The notes under the pieces are model-generated. The model made no database searches and was not told the origin of the DNA. It saw only the letters and a list, made by a program, of their open reading frames with translations. The position numbers and the translations under genes were made by a program. 64,000 nt of DNA from Helianthus annuus (taxonomy: Eukaryota > Streptophyta > Magnoliopsida > Asterales > Asteraceae), in assembly GCF_002127325.2 (NCBI RefSeq), contig NC_035447.2:28579249-28643248 (forward strand), read 5' to 3'. The first letter of the stretch is position 1; every line of letters starts with the position of its first letter. Of this stretch, positions 1 through 11,590 are shown one piece after another.

Positions 1-461
1 TTAAGTCCACCACAATTATAGTTGTGGTGGAAGATTACTTGATAAAAATGTTGTATATAACGCTAGAAATGAATGAAAGCGACTTTAAGCTTTAAAGTGC
101 TTAAATACCCTTAACGGGTCAAAATAAGCACTTGAACGTAAACGGGTTCTAACTAAGTAAGAAACCCATGATCTATGAATTATTTGATAGGAAATATTGA
201 AATTATGATTCCATGAGTTTATGGATCAAGTAAACATGTTTGTGTGATAAAATCGCGAACGGGTCAAAATTTGGTAAAAATGGTAATAAGCCGAAGACTT
301 AAAAGTCTTAAATTTTTGTTAATCCGGATGTCGGATTTTAACTCCATATGATGGAGAATTAAATTACGAACGCGTAGGAAAAAGAATCGTGTAAAACGGA
401 TTAAAAACGAGAGAGTTATGTCCGTTTCGGTAAGAACTAATGAAAAATAGACGTGCAGAGT

Positions 462-561
462 TGACACGGGCGGGTGACTTTTTGACACGGCCGGGTGGCT
501 GGGCTGTGAAAAATATATGTTAACTGACACGGCCGGGTGACTTTTTGACACGGCCGGGTGA
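462..561 (+). repeat. TTGACACGGSCGGGTG short repeats in LTR
   Basis: Four copies of a motif close to TGACACGGCCGGGTG occur as two pairs, each pair separated by about 10 bases, with about 35 bases between the pairs. The same block is at 6555-6654 in the 3' LTR. Each copy begins with or near TTGAC, the W-box core; regulatory use is inference only. Confidence 0.6.
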
Positions 562-757
562 AGGGGCTGAAAACAAAACAAAAATAATTTCTTGTTTTGT
601 TACGTTAAGCACGGAACTTGTTTATACTCGATTATTAAAGTGTCAAAACTAATTATTTACATGGTTTTAACCGTAGGTGAAGATGGGATAAGCGGTTTGA
701 AAGATACGAAAGTTTTCGTGCAAATAAACGGCAAAATAGGAAGGCTGGAATGCAGGG

Positions 758-892
758 GTCACCGTAAATTACGGTGCCACCGTAAGTTACGGTGGAGCTG
801 AAGGCTTTACGGCAGCCCCCTACTGATTTACGGTAGGGGCATGTCTCACCAGGGGCCACCGTAACTTACGGTGCCACCGTAAGTTACGGTGG
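758..892. repeat. Palindrome cluster in 5' LTR (CCACCGTAA-TTACGGTGG)
   Basis: Two pairs of near-perfect palindromes of the form CCACCGTAAGTTACGGTGG flank an arm containing TTACGGCAG and TTTACGGTAGGGGC. Each palindrome could form a short cruciform or bind a dimeric protein. The cluster recurs at 6851-6985 and, with a TAGCTTA centre, in the related element at 50163-50294 and 60388-60519. Confidence 0.85.
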
Positions 893-1281
893 AGGCCAGT
901 TGGAAATCCATGTTTTGAGATCAAAAGTTTAACGTTGGGATTCTTTTTCCTTCCATTATTATTACCGGATTTGTTTAGACTTATTACAATTCCCGTATGA
1001 CTAAAGCATTTCATGTTGATGAAATGTAGGTTCTTTTTGGATGCCGGAAGACTATCAAGCTCATCGAATGACCGAACACGATAAAGATACATGCTTCCGC
1101 ACATTTCCTCGTCGTAAATTTTTAAACGACAAATTCGATCACTTATGTTGAATAACTTATGATTTGTAAAAGTTTTAACAAACTCGTATTTTCATAGTAT
1201 GTGTAAACTTAATTACACATCTAATTGTTGGTATTTATATATAAAAAAAAACCGTTAAATAGTAACCAGAGTGTTACAAGT

Positions 1282-1293
1282 TGGTATCAGAGC
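1282..1293 (+). promoter_or_regulatory. Primer-binding site (initiator tRNA-Met type)
   Basis: TGGTATCAGAGC follows the LTR end with a 3-base spacer (AGT). This is the usual tRNA-iMet complement of plant LTR retrotransposons. The second LARD-like element uses the same sequence and the same spacer. Confidence 0.9.
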
Positions 1294-2215
1294 CTTGGTT
1301 TAAGAGATTCGAGTATGGTGGGGAGGAACCATGCTTGGACTTAAACCTTATGCTCTTGACAAAGAATAGTGTTCGGTTCGAGGCTTGATCGCAAATCCGG
1401 TAAGTGCATGTATGCTAATGGTTTAGCGTATTAAAGTGTTGTAGACAACACATAGGGTTACCGTGTAATACACGTTACCCCAAATAAATGATTGATATAG
1501 TTGACAAAAATACGTGCGTTGACGTGTATAGTAGAAAAAGCCTTGTATTATAATACAGGCGATTATTGAAGTTGATATTACTAACTTTTGTGAATATCTT
1601 GATTGAAGGACGCTTGCATTTAAAGATGACAAGAGTTGAACAAATTAAGGATATGATAGAGGAACGGTCCGAAGTATGACGATAGGAGCATGCTCACTAA
1701 GGACTAAATCGCGTAACGACCGCGAACAAGGTTAATGGCAAGAAACGCCCGTCGGGGCAAGCATTACCAGGTGCGTGTTTTTAAATATAATCGCACAATT
1801 AGCAATATGCAACAAACATGTAGAGAATGATCGTTGCATAGGTAAATTAGAAACTTGGAAAAACCTGAACAGAAATACATATCCAGGATATAATTTCCAA
1901 GAAAACCGAATTGAGGCGTTAATTACATAGGGCGTGATGTGAAAACTATAAAAAGGTCGTGTATGTCATGTGTTAAATCGCTTACTCTGGCCAAGTAAGT
2001 AGTGGCATATGATACCATGAGTTTCTTATAGCGGACACATTTACATCCGATGTAGTAAGGGCGGAGTGAATGGGACTAATTAAAAGTACCCAAATGAATC
2101 AGATAAGCAAAATGTTTGATAATAAGGTAAACGCACAACCGAGTGATGGAAGCGTATTACATCAGGATAATGAGCCCGAATGAAGGGACAAAGAAGCATG
2201 TAAAAATGATTTAGA

Positions 2216-2545
2216 CAAGTATTGGGAGGGAGTGTATTTACACTCAAACCCAGAAAACACAAGCATGAAAAGTGATTTAGACAAGTATTGGGAGGGGGTG
2301 TACTTACACTCGAACCCAGAAAATACAAGCATGAAAAGTGATGTAGACATGTATTGGGAGGGGGTGTACATACACTCGAACCCGGAAAAATATAAACATG
2401 TAAAACAAGGTAGACATGTATTGGGAGGGGGTGTACTTACACTCGAACCCGGAAAATATAAACATGTAAAACAAAGTAGACATGTATTGGGAGGGGGTGT
2501 ACTTACACTCGAACCCGGAAAATGCGAATATGTCTCTAAACGAGT
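2216..2545 (+). repeat. Minisatellite, about 65-bp unit, five copies
   Basis: Units begin GACAAGTATTGGGAGGG or GACATGTATTGGGAGGG and continue with a conserved ACACTCGAACCC block. The first three share a GTGTAYNTACACTC core. Small divergence between units makes overlapping ORFs on both strands that encode the repeat; I do not regard them as genes. Confidence 0.88.
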
Positions 2546-3710
2546 CGTTTTTGTAAAACGTCAAACTGAGGACAAAGTCGGAATATAAAAATGAAGCAAA
2601 GTCTTGATGCATACCGGGAGGGTTGCAATAATAACGACTTCGGTGAAACACCCGGTTGATGGGTAAGAATTAAACACATGCGTAAACCAAGAGACGTGAA
2701 CGCGGGTTGAAAAATCAAAGTAACTTGGATTACGAGTAGGACTATAAAATCTCGTATATAGAAATTGTGAGTAAATATGTTCAACTATTCGAAGTCGAAT
2801 GGGTTGAATAAAGAATAAAGTTGATGGTTTATTAAGTGATGGATTTCACATTAATAGGTCAAACATGTTGAATACAATATAACGCCGAATGGCACAAATG
2901 AGCGCTAGCCAGATAAAGGTAGCGTTAAATGCAAGAGAATAATGAGCCCGGTAATGGGATATAATCAAATAAGAATAAATTAGGGACTGTCAATATCCTG
3001 GTATAGATAATTGACAAAAGTTAAAAAGAAGATCCTAAAACTAAAACTTCGGTTTTAGTAAGAAATAATGTTTTTACAAACATAAATTCTGATAGGAATT
3101 TAAATAGTAAGCATGAAAGATACGAGTCTTGACGCCGATAGGCGCAAGACGAAATATTCGAAAAGTGATCTTTTCGAAAATGAAAGGTTGATAAAAACTA
3201 AACGTGACGTGAGACGATCACGGTCAATAAATGCAATGTGAAGTGGAATCACATTATAACCAAGTGAGCGAAAAAAAAAAGGAGTAACTGGACTAATAAG
3301 TCTAGTTAGTGAGACCGATTAAGGTCATTTAAGTAATTTGGTTGCTTGTAAGCGGTGGATTCGGTATAACTGGACTGAATAAATGAATTTTGAAAACAAA
3401 AGAAATTGTTGCTAAAAGTGAAAGATTTCACTTAAGATCTTTAAACGGGTCAAAGTAACGGATTCATAAGGAATTCGATAGTATATGAAAGCGATAGATA
3501 TCGCTAAGTTAACTAAACAAGTGGAAATAACGAGACTACGTTAATTCGAAGTTATACTATGTCGTATGAGATATGTAGACAATTAGTAACCAAAAAGATG
3601 TTACCATACTTTCGGGTAATACTAACGATTGCTTAAAAAGTATAGGTAATGTTTAAAATATTTATCGGATAGAATACATTGAGTTTAAACTCAATGAATT
3701 ACGTAAGAAA

Positions 3711-3748
3711 AGGTTTCGAGGACGAAACCTCTTTAAGGGGGGTAGACT
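3711..3748 (+). promoter_or_regulatory. Pre-PPT hairpin and polypurine tract
   Basis: AGGTTTCG-AGGA-CGAAACCT (3711-3730) is a perfect 8-bp stem with a 4-base loop, followed by AAGGGGGG, the plus-strand primer, right before the 3' LTR. The coding Tekay element (38124-38143) and the second LARD-like element (56786-56805) have the same arrangement. Confidence 0.85.
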
Positions 3749-6700
3749 TGTAACATCCCGAAAACGGGTTTGGTAATCAAACCACGTTAATAGTAAAAAC
3801 GGGTAAAATACCGTTAGTGGTAAATATTAACCCGGTAAATATTAGGACTCAAATAAATAAACCTAATATTAGTTAAAAAGAGGAATAAATACTTTGAGAA
3901 AACAAAGTATATAAAAAGGCCAAATTAACTGGACTTAAAACATAACGGGTTATAACTTCCCGAACCTGTTAAAGTAACTAGGAGTAATTAACCTAGTTAG
4001 TAACATGTGACTAAATAAATAATGAATTATAGTTTCATTTGATCAAAATAAAAACATGAGGGACTAAAAAGGGGCAATTGTGAAAGTTGTATGATTAAAA
4101 CAAAAATAAACCACACCAAACACACACTTAGTGTGTGTCCGGTCGATGTTAAACACAGGGGGCGACCAGGTTTCTCCATCAAACCCCAAATCTCCCAAAA
4201 TTCACAAATTGAAGCCTCTAATCTGCTCCAAACCAAGTTTCAAGCATGAATTAGTGATCATCTCGTTGTGGGGATCAAAAGGTATGCAAAATTGTGGTAT
4301 TTTGTTGCATCTTGAATTCTAGGTTAAATGTGAAAAATGAAAATTCAGCTTGATTTCTTGATGCATGGATGAAATTAGAAGTAATATGATGTTTAGGGAT
4401 AAAACCCTAGATGAATTCTTGTTGAAATTTAGTGTGATGATTCTAGCAATTTTGATCACCATAGTAGATGATTATTGAGTTTGTAGAGACTAGATAAACA
4501 CTAGAATTGTGAATACTATTCTAGTGAAAACTGAATTCATGTGCTAAATTCTAGTAAAAACCATGGTCACCATTGTAGGTGACTAGTGGGTTAAGTAGAA
4601 TTGATAAACACTAGGAAATTTTGGGTTGTTCTAGTGTAATTTGACATATGCAAAGTTATTTCAGAACTTTAAAGGCAAATATGTGTGTTAAATAGTTTGA
4701 ATGATGAAAAAAATTCGGGTTATATGACAAGTCATGAGCTTGTCAATGAATTATTTATAGAATATGCCCATAAGGTGTTCGATGTAATGCCTAAGTGAAA
4801 TTGGGTATCTACTAGTTTATAGATAGAACTTGGTTTGGATAAATGCCTGATAACATGACAAAACGGGTTTCACTTATAGAGGGAAAACCCGTGGATTTTA
4901 TGAGATAAAGAAATATAGTGTCTTCGATAATCAAGAACTAGGCTAACTTAGTGTTAACAATAGCATGAACTCGAGTTAAAAGATTCGTTAGAACGATAGC
5001 TTAAAGGAACGCCCACCGGGTAAATTGAAAATGCCTAAACTAGCTAAGGAACATGAATGTGCATATTAAGGGATGTTTGACTTTCGAAAAGTCAAACTGA
5101 CCCATAATGCGATAAATGGTAATCTTTGGTATGAAATGCGTAAGGTGGAATAATCGTATTAAATTGTGATTAAACTAACCACCTTGAAAACAATGATGAT
5201 AGTTTGACGCGTAACAAGCTAGGTGGAAGCTTGATGAGGGAGCGGGTCAAACGAATCAAGAAGGAAAGGAAAAAACATAGTTCGGACACGAGGTAAGTAT
5301 ATCTTACACTAGTCATATATTTCATAATATCCTTTTGTCGTATTACGAAAAAGATAATTTATGACGTAAGCCATAGTAGGCTAAAAAGTGTTAAGAAATG
5401 GAATTATAAGTAAGTGACCGCACAGTGTAAATCGGAGCGAGTCATATATATATTTACGAGGTGGTAATAAATATCATCTCGCTAATATAATCGGTCAATT
5501 CGGCCAAACGGGTCAAAAGGTGAAATTATCACCCTTTGACAATATCGACTAATGGGTTGTCAAGATGCATGATTTTAGGAAATAAATAGCACATGGATGC
5601 TTACATCGCTATCGCTTAGCAGCCACTAAGGAAATGTATTGAAACGGGTCAATATATTGATCCGAGCCAGGTATGTATAATAATACAACTCATCATGTAG
5701 AGCTTGGAGTTTTATAATAGTTAGACGAGGTTAAAATAAGATATCCGGTTATCTTTTAGGTAAACCGAATAAGTTGAGTTATGATTAAGGTGTTTTAGAA
5801 ACATATTGGTTTCTAAACAAGAATATGGTTAAAATGTCGGATTTGGGGTTCAAACAAGCACTAATAGTCCTTCGTCGTAAAAGAATGACTAAAATTGACT
5901 AAAACACCCTAGTTGGCTAATTCGAATAAACAACCTTTAAAGGTAGTTTTGAAACGAGTTTTATGATCAAATAAATAATTGAAATAAGTGCAAGAAGCGA
6001 AAGATGTAAACTTTCGGTCAAATAACTCTATATGAGTCTTTGCCGTAGATTAGCAATCGGACGAGAAAAACTCGGATTATATAGATCATCTCATTAAGTC
6101 CACCACAATTATAGTTGTGGTGGAAGATTACTTGATAAAAATGTTGTATATAACGCTAGAAATGAATGAAAGCGACTTTAAGCTTTAAAGTGCTTAAATA
6201 CCCTTAACGGGTCAAAATAAGCACTTGAACGTAAACGGGTTCTAACTAAGTAAGAAACCCATGATCTATGAATTATTTGATAGGAAATATTGAAATTATG
6301 ATTCCATGAGTTTATGGATCAAGTAAACATGTTTGTGTGATAAAATCGCGAACGGGTCAAAATTTGGTAAAAATGGTAATAAGCCGAAGACTTAAAAGTC
6401 TTAAATTTTTGTTAATCCGGATGTCGGATTTTAACTCCATATGATGGAGAATTAAATTACGAACGCGTAGGAAAAAGAATCGTGTAAAACGGATTAAAAA
6501 CGAGAGAGTTATGTCCGTTTCGGTAAGAACTAATGAAAAATAGACGTGCAGAGTTGACACGGGCGGGTGACTTTTTGACACGGCCGGGTGGCTGGGCTGT
6601 GAAAAATATATGTTAACTGACACGGCCGGGTGACTTTTTGACACGACCGGGTGAAGGGGCTGAAAACAAAACAAAAATAATTTCTTGTTTTGTTACGTTA

Positions 6701-7324
6701 AGCACGGAACTTGTTTATACTCGATTATTAAAGTGTCAAAACTAACTATTTACATGGTTTTAACCGTAGGTGAAGATGGGATAAGCGGTTTGAAAGATAC
6801 GAAAGTTTTCGTGCAAATAAACGGCAAAATAGGAAGGCTGGAATGCAGGGGCCACCGTAAATTACGGTGCCACCGTAAGTTACGGTGGAGCTGAAGGCTT
6901 TACGGCAGCCCCCTACTGATTTACGGTAGGGGCATGTCTCACAAGGGGCCACCGTAACTTACGGTGCCACCGTAAGTTACGGTGGAGGCCAGTTGGAAAT
7001 CCATGTTTTGAGATCAAAAGTTTAACGTTGGGATTCTTTTTCCTTCCATTATTATTACCGGATTTGTTTAGACTTATTACAATTCCCGTATGACTAAAGC
7101 ATTTCATGTTGATGAAATGTAGGTTCTTTTTGGATGCCGGAAGACGATCAAGCTCATCGAAGGACCGAACACGATAAAGATACATGCTTCCGCACATTTC
7201 CTCGTCGTAAATTTTTAAACGACAAATTCGATCACTTATGTTGAATAACTTATGATTTGTAAAAGTTTTAATAAACTCGTATTTTCATAGTATGTGTAAA
7301 CTTAATTACACATCTAATTGTTGG

Positions 7325-7362
<38 letters not shown>

Positions 7363-7389
7363 CCGTTAAATAGTAACCAGAGTGTTACA
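3749..7389 (+). mobile_element. LARD-like element 1, 3' LTR (3641 bp)
   Basis: Starts TGTAACATCCCG immediately after the polypurine tract and ends GTGTTACA, giving inverted ends TGTAACA/TGTTACA. The last 1.3 kb matches the LTR at the window start. A TA microsatellite near 7330-7360 is 18 bp longer than in the 5' copy. The length is exceptional for an LTR. The element's TSD cannot be checked because its left border is outside the window. The next bases are a copia fragment, so this element landed in an older retrotransposon. Confidence 0.93.
6851..6985. repeat. Palindrome cluster in 3' LTR
   Basis: Same cluster as 758-892, with one change that makes the first palindrome more symmetric (GCCACCGTAA here against GTCACCGTAA there). 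Confidence 0.85.
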
Positions 7390-8003
7390 GAAACCTGGAC
7401 AGAGGTCCGATCAGAGGTTCATCACTCAAAAGGTGCCTCCGCAGACAATGGCCAGGGAGCCACACCACAACAGACCAAACCAGACACAAATGCAACAGAG
7501 TGAACCCTCTCTGTGTCCCAATAATCAAACCAGTTATAGCCTAGCCCGGTATCAAGAATGCCTAGACACAAAACACAATGATGTAACAGAAAGTAAAGAG
7601 AAAGAGAAGGAACGATCTCACAGTGGGTGCACGGCAACGAGATCAGGTCTGCAGCCTTCACTTAGGGTTGCACACACTGACCAGAGAGCCCCGAAAAAGA
7701 AAAGCACAAAGCCTGTTCGTTTGCTCTTAAAAGAGACCAACGAGGTTCTTCTTTACCAAACAGATGAGAGCCACAAATTAGGGTTTCTGAAGAAGAACCG
7801 TCACAGCAACAAACCACAAGTATCAAACCCTAAAATTAGGGTTTCACACTCCCAGATCTACACCGCCTCCTCTGAGCAGAACCACTCCGGAAGCAGGGAT
7901 CCGAGTACAGAACGCCGTAAGAAACCCTAGACGGACAGGAGAAGGTCAGCCGGAGCTTTGTACCGCATCGGAAGAAGAACCAGAGCCCTAAATCAACCTT
8001 GGG
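7390..8003 (-). mobile_element. Copia-type element fragment, untranslated leader
   Basis: On the minus strand this follows a PBS (8004-8015). It reads as a retrotransposon leader rich in AGGGTTT motifs, without a recognisable gag before it is cut by the LARD-like element at 7389. The plus-strand frame across 7382-7930 is antisense to this leader and starts in the neighbouring LTR, so it is not called as a gene. Confidence 0.6.
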
Positions 8004-8015
8004 GCTCTGATACCA
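8004..8015 (-). promoter_or_regulatory. Primer-binding site of the copia fragment
   Basis: Minus strand TGGTATCAGAGC directly abuts the LTR end GTTGTGACA, the standard tRNA-iMet PBS layout. Confidence 0.85.
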
Positions 8016-8304
8016 TGTCACAACTTGATAATAAAACACTTTTATTATGATGAATCAAATACAAGAAACAGAATGAATCAGTCGGCACAAATTCACAACC
8101 AAACAATGAACAAAAGATCTCCACCAGGATGATCTAATACAAGAGAAGGTAAACAACCCTAGACTCACGAATTAACTTGTGAGGATAGGGTATCTTGAGA
8201 GAGTAGTGAATGATGAGCAGGAAAGGATGAAATGCTCCAATGATAGAAAACTGGAACCATCTGCCCATTATATGGGCTAAAACCCTAAACACACCAGCGT
8301 GACA
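8016..8304 (-). mobile_element. LTR of the copia fragment (about 289 bp)
   Basis: The minus-strand 3' end (GTGACA) is fixed by the adjoining PBS. The other end is placed at 8304 because TGTCAC there is the exact inverse, giving a 6-bp terminal inverted repeat. No second LTR is present to confirm it, so the distal border could lie further out, to about 8423. Confidence 0.6.
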
Positions 8305-9235
8305 CCAGCTGTCCTCAACGGCTATAAGCCCAAATGAAGGAAGCCCAGCAGGAACTGGCTACAGGCCCAAGGAACGGAAGCCCAGCAGGAACGAGACCGA
8401 GACACAGGGAGCCCAACCTCACAAACAAAATAAAAGGAAATGGTTAACGAACAAAATTATTTATATAAAGCTTTTATAAATAAGGGGCACATTTATACTG
8501 GAATGATACATGTATTTTAACAGTTAGGCCTAAAGGACAAAACGTGTATGATATGAAAACATAAAGGACAAAAGTCGTCAATTTTGAACATAAAGGACAA
8601 CGCCTGAAAATGGGTATAAAAATAAAGGACAATCCTTGAAATTCACTCAAAAATAAATGAAGGACCAAGATTGGTTCTGAGTTACCTATTTAAGCTAGAC
8701 AGAGAGATTTTGATCCAAGCTGACTTCTATCTTTTTTAGTTCAAATTGAGTTTGACTTGACTCGAACTTTGCTGGTTAACATCATCGAGTTGGAAAAATT
8801 ACACATGAACCAAACTTGAGCTATGAGAATATAACTTGAAACGAACCAAACTAGAGCTCTGTTAGATTAAACGGGTCGAGTTCAAGTTTAAACAAACTTG
8901 CATTTAGCTTAACTCGTTTATACTTTTAATAGACGATTATGATTAACTTAATTAGCTCATTTATACCCTTAAAATTACAAGTTTATGGCATACCACTAGT
9001 GAAAAGTTTACATTGTTTTAGAAACTAGAATTATTTACTTGATAACGAGACTACTAGAGCATAATTTTAAAGATAGTAAATTATAATTTGTGTTCCTGTG
9101 TTTTTTATAGAGTCAACTTGAGTAAACCTGACTCTCTCTACTAATATTCAATAACATAATTATTCGTTCATTGTTTTATTCTTCTATTATTGTTGAGCTT
9201 ACGGTTTTCTTACATATGTTCTTTTTTGTTGTCAA
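8305..9235. other. Unassigned intergenic DNA
   Basis: Starts with GGCCCA/GCCCAGCAGGAAC repeats possibly belonging to the copia LTR, then phrases of the TAAAGGACAA type repeated three to four times (8530-8640), then AT-rich sequence. No gene is supported. Confidence 0.5.
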
Positions 9236-10070
9236 CTAGTAGATGCCCGTGCGTATTGCGGGGCAATGGCCGAATAATTTTCAACCAATTAAAAAAGACC
9301 ACTATAATTTTGCTAGGGAAAAAAAACAAAACAAAAACGATGATAAGACCGTAATTTTGGGCACATGGCAAAACTGTAATTTTTCAGGACAAATGAGCCA
9401 GTGTTAGGCAACTCCTTGACACGGAAAAAAATTAAATCGAGTAAACCAATTAAAACAAAAAACATTTATAGTTTTGGTAAAAAAAAAAAAACTAAAACGA
9501 TAGGAAAACGTAATTTTTAACTGAGGGCCAAATCATAATTTTAATTCAGGGATAAATCGTAAACTAAATGGACCAACGGGCGAGTGCCAGGAAGTTGCCG
9601 GCACGACTGTGATTTTGCACTGGGGGCAAACTTGTAATGTCACCAGGAGATCAAACAAAAACGATGGGCAAAATGTTAATTTTAGTTAAGGGCAAAATCG
9701 TAACCTGGCTGTGAGAAAAAAAAAAAAAAACTAATGGCGAAAGTATAAATTTATACGGGGCAAAATCGTAAATTTGAGCCGAGGGCAAAATTAGAATTTT
9801 TAACCGGGAGCAAAATCGTAAATTTATTTTTAAGCGTGGGGAAAAACATAACTTTGACCTGATGGCAAAATCGTAATTTTAAGGGAAAAAAACTAATGGC
9901 AAAACTGTAAATTGAAACGGGTCAAAATCGTAATTTTTAACCGGGGGCAAAATCGAAATATTTAGCTGGGAGTAAAAACGCAAATTTATTTTTAAGTGAG
10001 GGCGAAAACATAAATTTAAACTGATGACAAAAGCGTAAATTTAAATCAGGACAAAATCGTAATTTTGTTG
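9236..10070 (-). mobile_element. Helitron-like 3' end (minus) with degenerate array
   Basis: Read on the minus strand, the left border has a hairpin (CCCGCAATACGCACGGG type) followed by CTAG and a T at 9235, the layout of a Helitron 3' terminus. To its right lie at least ten diverged phrases near GGGCAAAATCGTAATTTT at irregular spacing of about 40-60 bp. No 5' terminus was found, so the element is incomplete or its right border is unrecognised. Confidence 0.45.
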
Positions 10071-10384
10071 AGCCTGCCGCCCTTTTTGCCCAATTGTAAA
10101 GGGCAACTATTACTTGCTGATGTAAGCAACTTATCTTTGTAGTAGTTTCAATTCCTCTTTTTTCTTGTCACTTTGTTCTTTGATAAGGATGCTTTTGTCT
10201 ATTATCATTGTAAATATTTAATTCAGAGATTTATCAATAATATAAAAAAAAATTGTTTAATGTAAGAAGATAATGCCGAAAACATTATCTTATCTTACGA
10301 TGACGTGTAATAAGTGGAAAATCGAACGTGTTTTGTTTCTTGTTCCTTAATTCGATTGACTTTTTTGTCTCTTTGATTCTCCTA
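10071..10384. other. AT-rich spacer
   Basis: About 310 bp between two Helitron-related blocks. I see no gene or recognisable repeat. Confidence 0.5.
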
Positions 10385-10741
10385 TCTATATAATAATATA
10401 TAATAAAAGAAACCACTTTACGGACACTTGTCATTATATTAGGTCATCTCTTATAGATAATCATTATTTTAGTTTAATCTTTTCTAATTAATTATAGATA
10501 ATACTCTAACTAAATATTATTTAGTTTTATATCTTATATTAAATAATATGTTTGTTATTTTCTTTTGTTTGTTTATTTAATATTAACATGAATTTATCGG
10601 ATTGATTAGTTTTTTTTTTTTTTTGAACGGTAAAACAACATTATCGGATTGATTAGTTGATAGACCAAAATTGATGAATATATGAAATATACAACTGAAT
10701 TACAAAATATATATATTGAGTAATAACATACGTAATTTCAG

Positions 10742-10742
<1 letters not shown>

Positions 10743-10812
<70 letters not shown>
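10743..10812. repeat. ATT microsatellite
   Basis: About 23 uninterrupted ATT units inside Helitron A, ending where a minus-oriented Helitron 3' terminus begins. Confidence 0.97.
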
Positions 10813-11590
10813 GGTTAGAATCCCGTGTAATACACGGGTTGAATAAATGTAAATTTATATACTAAATAATAAAATAATATATCTTTAAAAATCCCGTTTA
10901 TTACATGGATTGAATAAATGTAATTTTATATATTAAATAATAAAAAAGTTATATTTTTAAGAACCCTGTGTATTGTACGGGTTGAGTAAATTTAATTTTA
11001 TATATTAAATAATGAAAAAAGTTACATTTTTAAGAACCTCATGTATTGTATGGGTTGAGTACATGTAATTTTATATATCAATCAATGTGTAATACATGAG
11101 GTTTTTTAAGATATAACTTTTTTATTATTTGATATATAAAATTAGATTTGTTTAATTCGTACAATACACGGGGGTTTTTTAAGGATATATATTTTTTTAT
11201 TATTTAGTATAGAAAATTACATTTATTCAAATCGTGTAATGCGCATACTTTTAAAGATGTAATTTTTTATTATTTGGTATATAAAATTACATTTATTCAA
11301 CCCGTGTAATAAATAAGGTTTTTAAAGATGTATTATTTTATTATTTGGTAAACAATATTACATTTATTCAACCCGTGGTTTTAAAGATATAACTTTTTTT
11401 ATTTGGTATATAAAATTACACTTATTCAACCCGTACAATATGGTTCTTATATATATAACTTTTATTATTTAATATATAAAATTATATTTATTCAACCCGT
11501 ACAATAATTGAGGTTTTTAAAGATATATTGTTTTATTATTTAGTATAAAAAAATTATTTATTCAACCCCGTGTAATACACGGGGTTATAA
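10810..11590. repeat. Inverted array of Helitron 3'-end units, about 70 bp each
   Basis: The left arm (10810-11085) reads in minus orientation and starts with a reversed terminus: CTAA then T on the minus strand, beside hairpin CCCGTGTAATACACGGG. The right arm (11086-11590) holds about seven units in plus orientation. Each unit carries a variant of CCCGTGTAATACACGG followed by a TTTTTATTATTTGGTATATA-like stretch. The switch is near 11085. Confidence 0.75.

Larger units (their letters stand above)
1..1278 (+). mobile_element. LARD-like element 1, 5' LTR (3' part only)
   Basis: The window opens inside this LTR. It matches 6094-7389 almost base for base, with about seven substitutions by eye plus a longer TA run in the other copy. 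It ends GTGTTACA at 1278, directly before a primer-binding site, so it is the right end of the 5' LTR of a plus-strand element. The left end lies outside the window. Short ORFs inside it are conserved between copies only because the LTRs are. Confidence 0.93.
1279..3748 (+). mobile_element. LARD-like element 1, non-coding interior
   Basis: About 2.47 kb between the LTRs. No reading frame resembles gag, protease, reverse transcriptase or integrase in any frame. The only longer frames lie in a tandem repeat (2216-2545). Long LTRs with a short non-coding interior match the LARD class of non-autonomous retrotransposons. It is preceded by a PBS and closed by a polypurine tract, so priming signals are kept while coding capacity is absent. 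Confidence 0.85.

Noticed and set aside
2232..2588. 118-codon plus frame and matching minus frames
   Set aside because: Translations of the 65-bp minisatellite; frames are open on both strands for that reason.
6357..7197. Short ORFs repeated at 264-1104 and 6357-7197, apparently conserved
   Set aside because: Conservation is that of the two LTRs of one element, not of protein sequence.
7382..7930. 182-codon plus-strand frame after the LARD-like element
   Set aside because: It begins inside the LTR end and runs antisense through a copia leader defined by its PBS and LTR; composition is low-complexity and no domain is seen.
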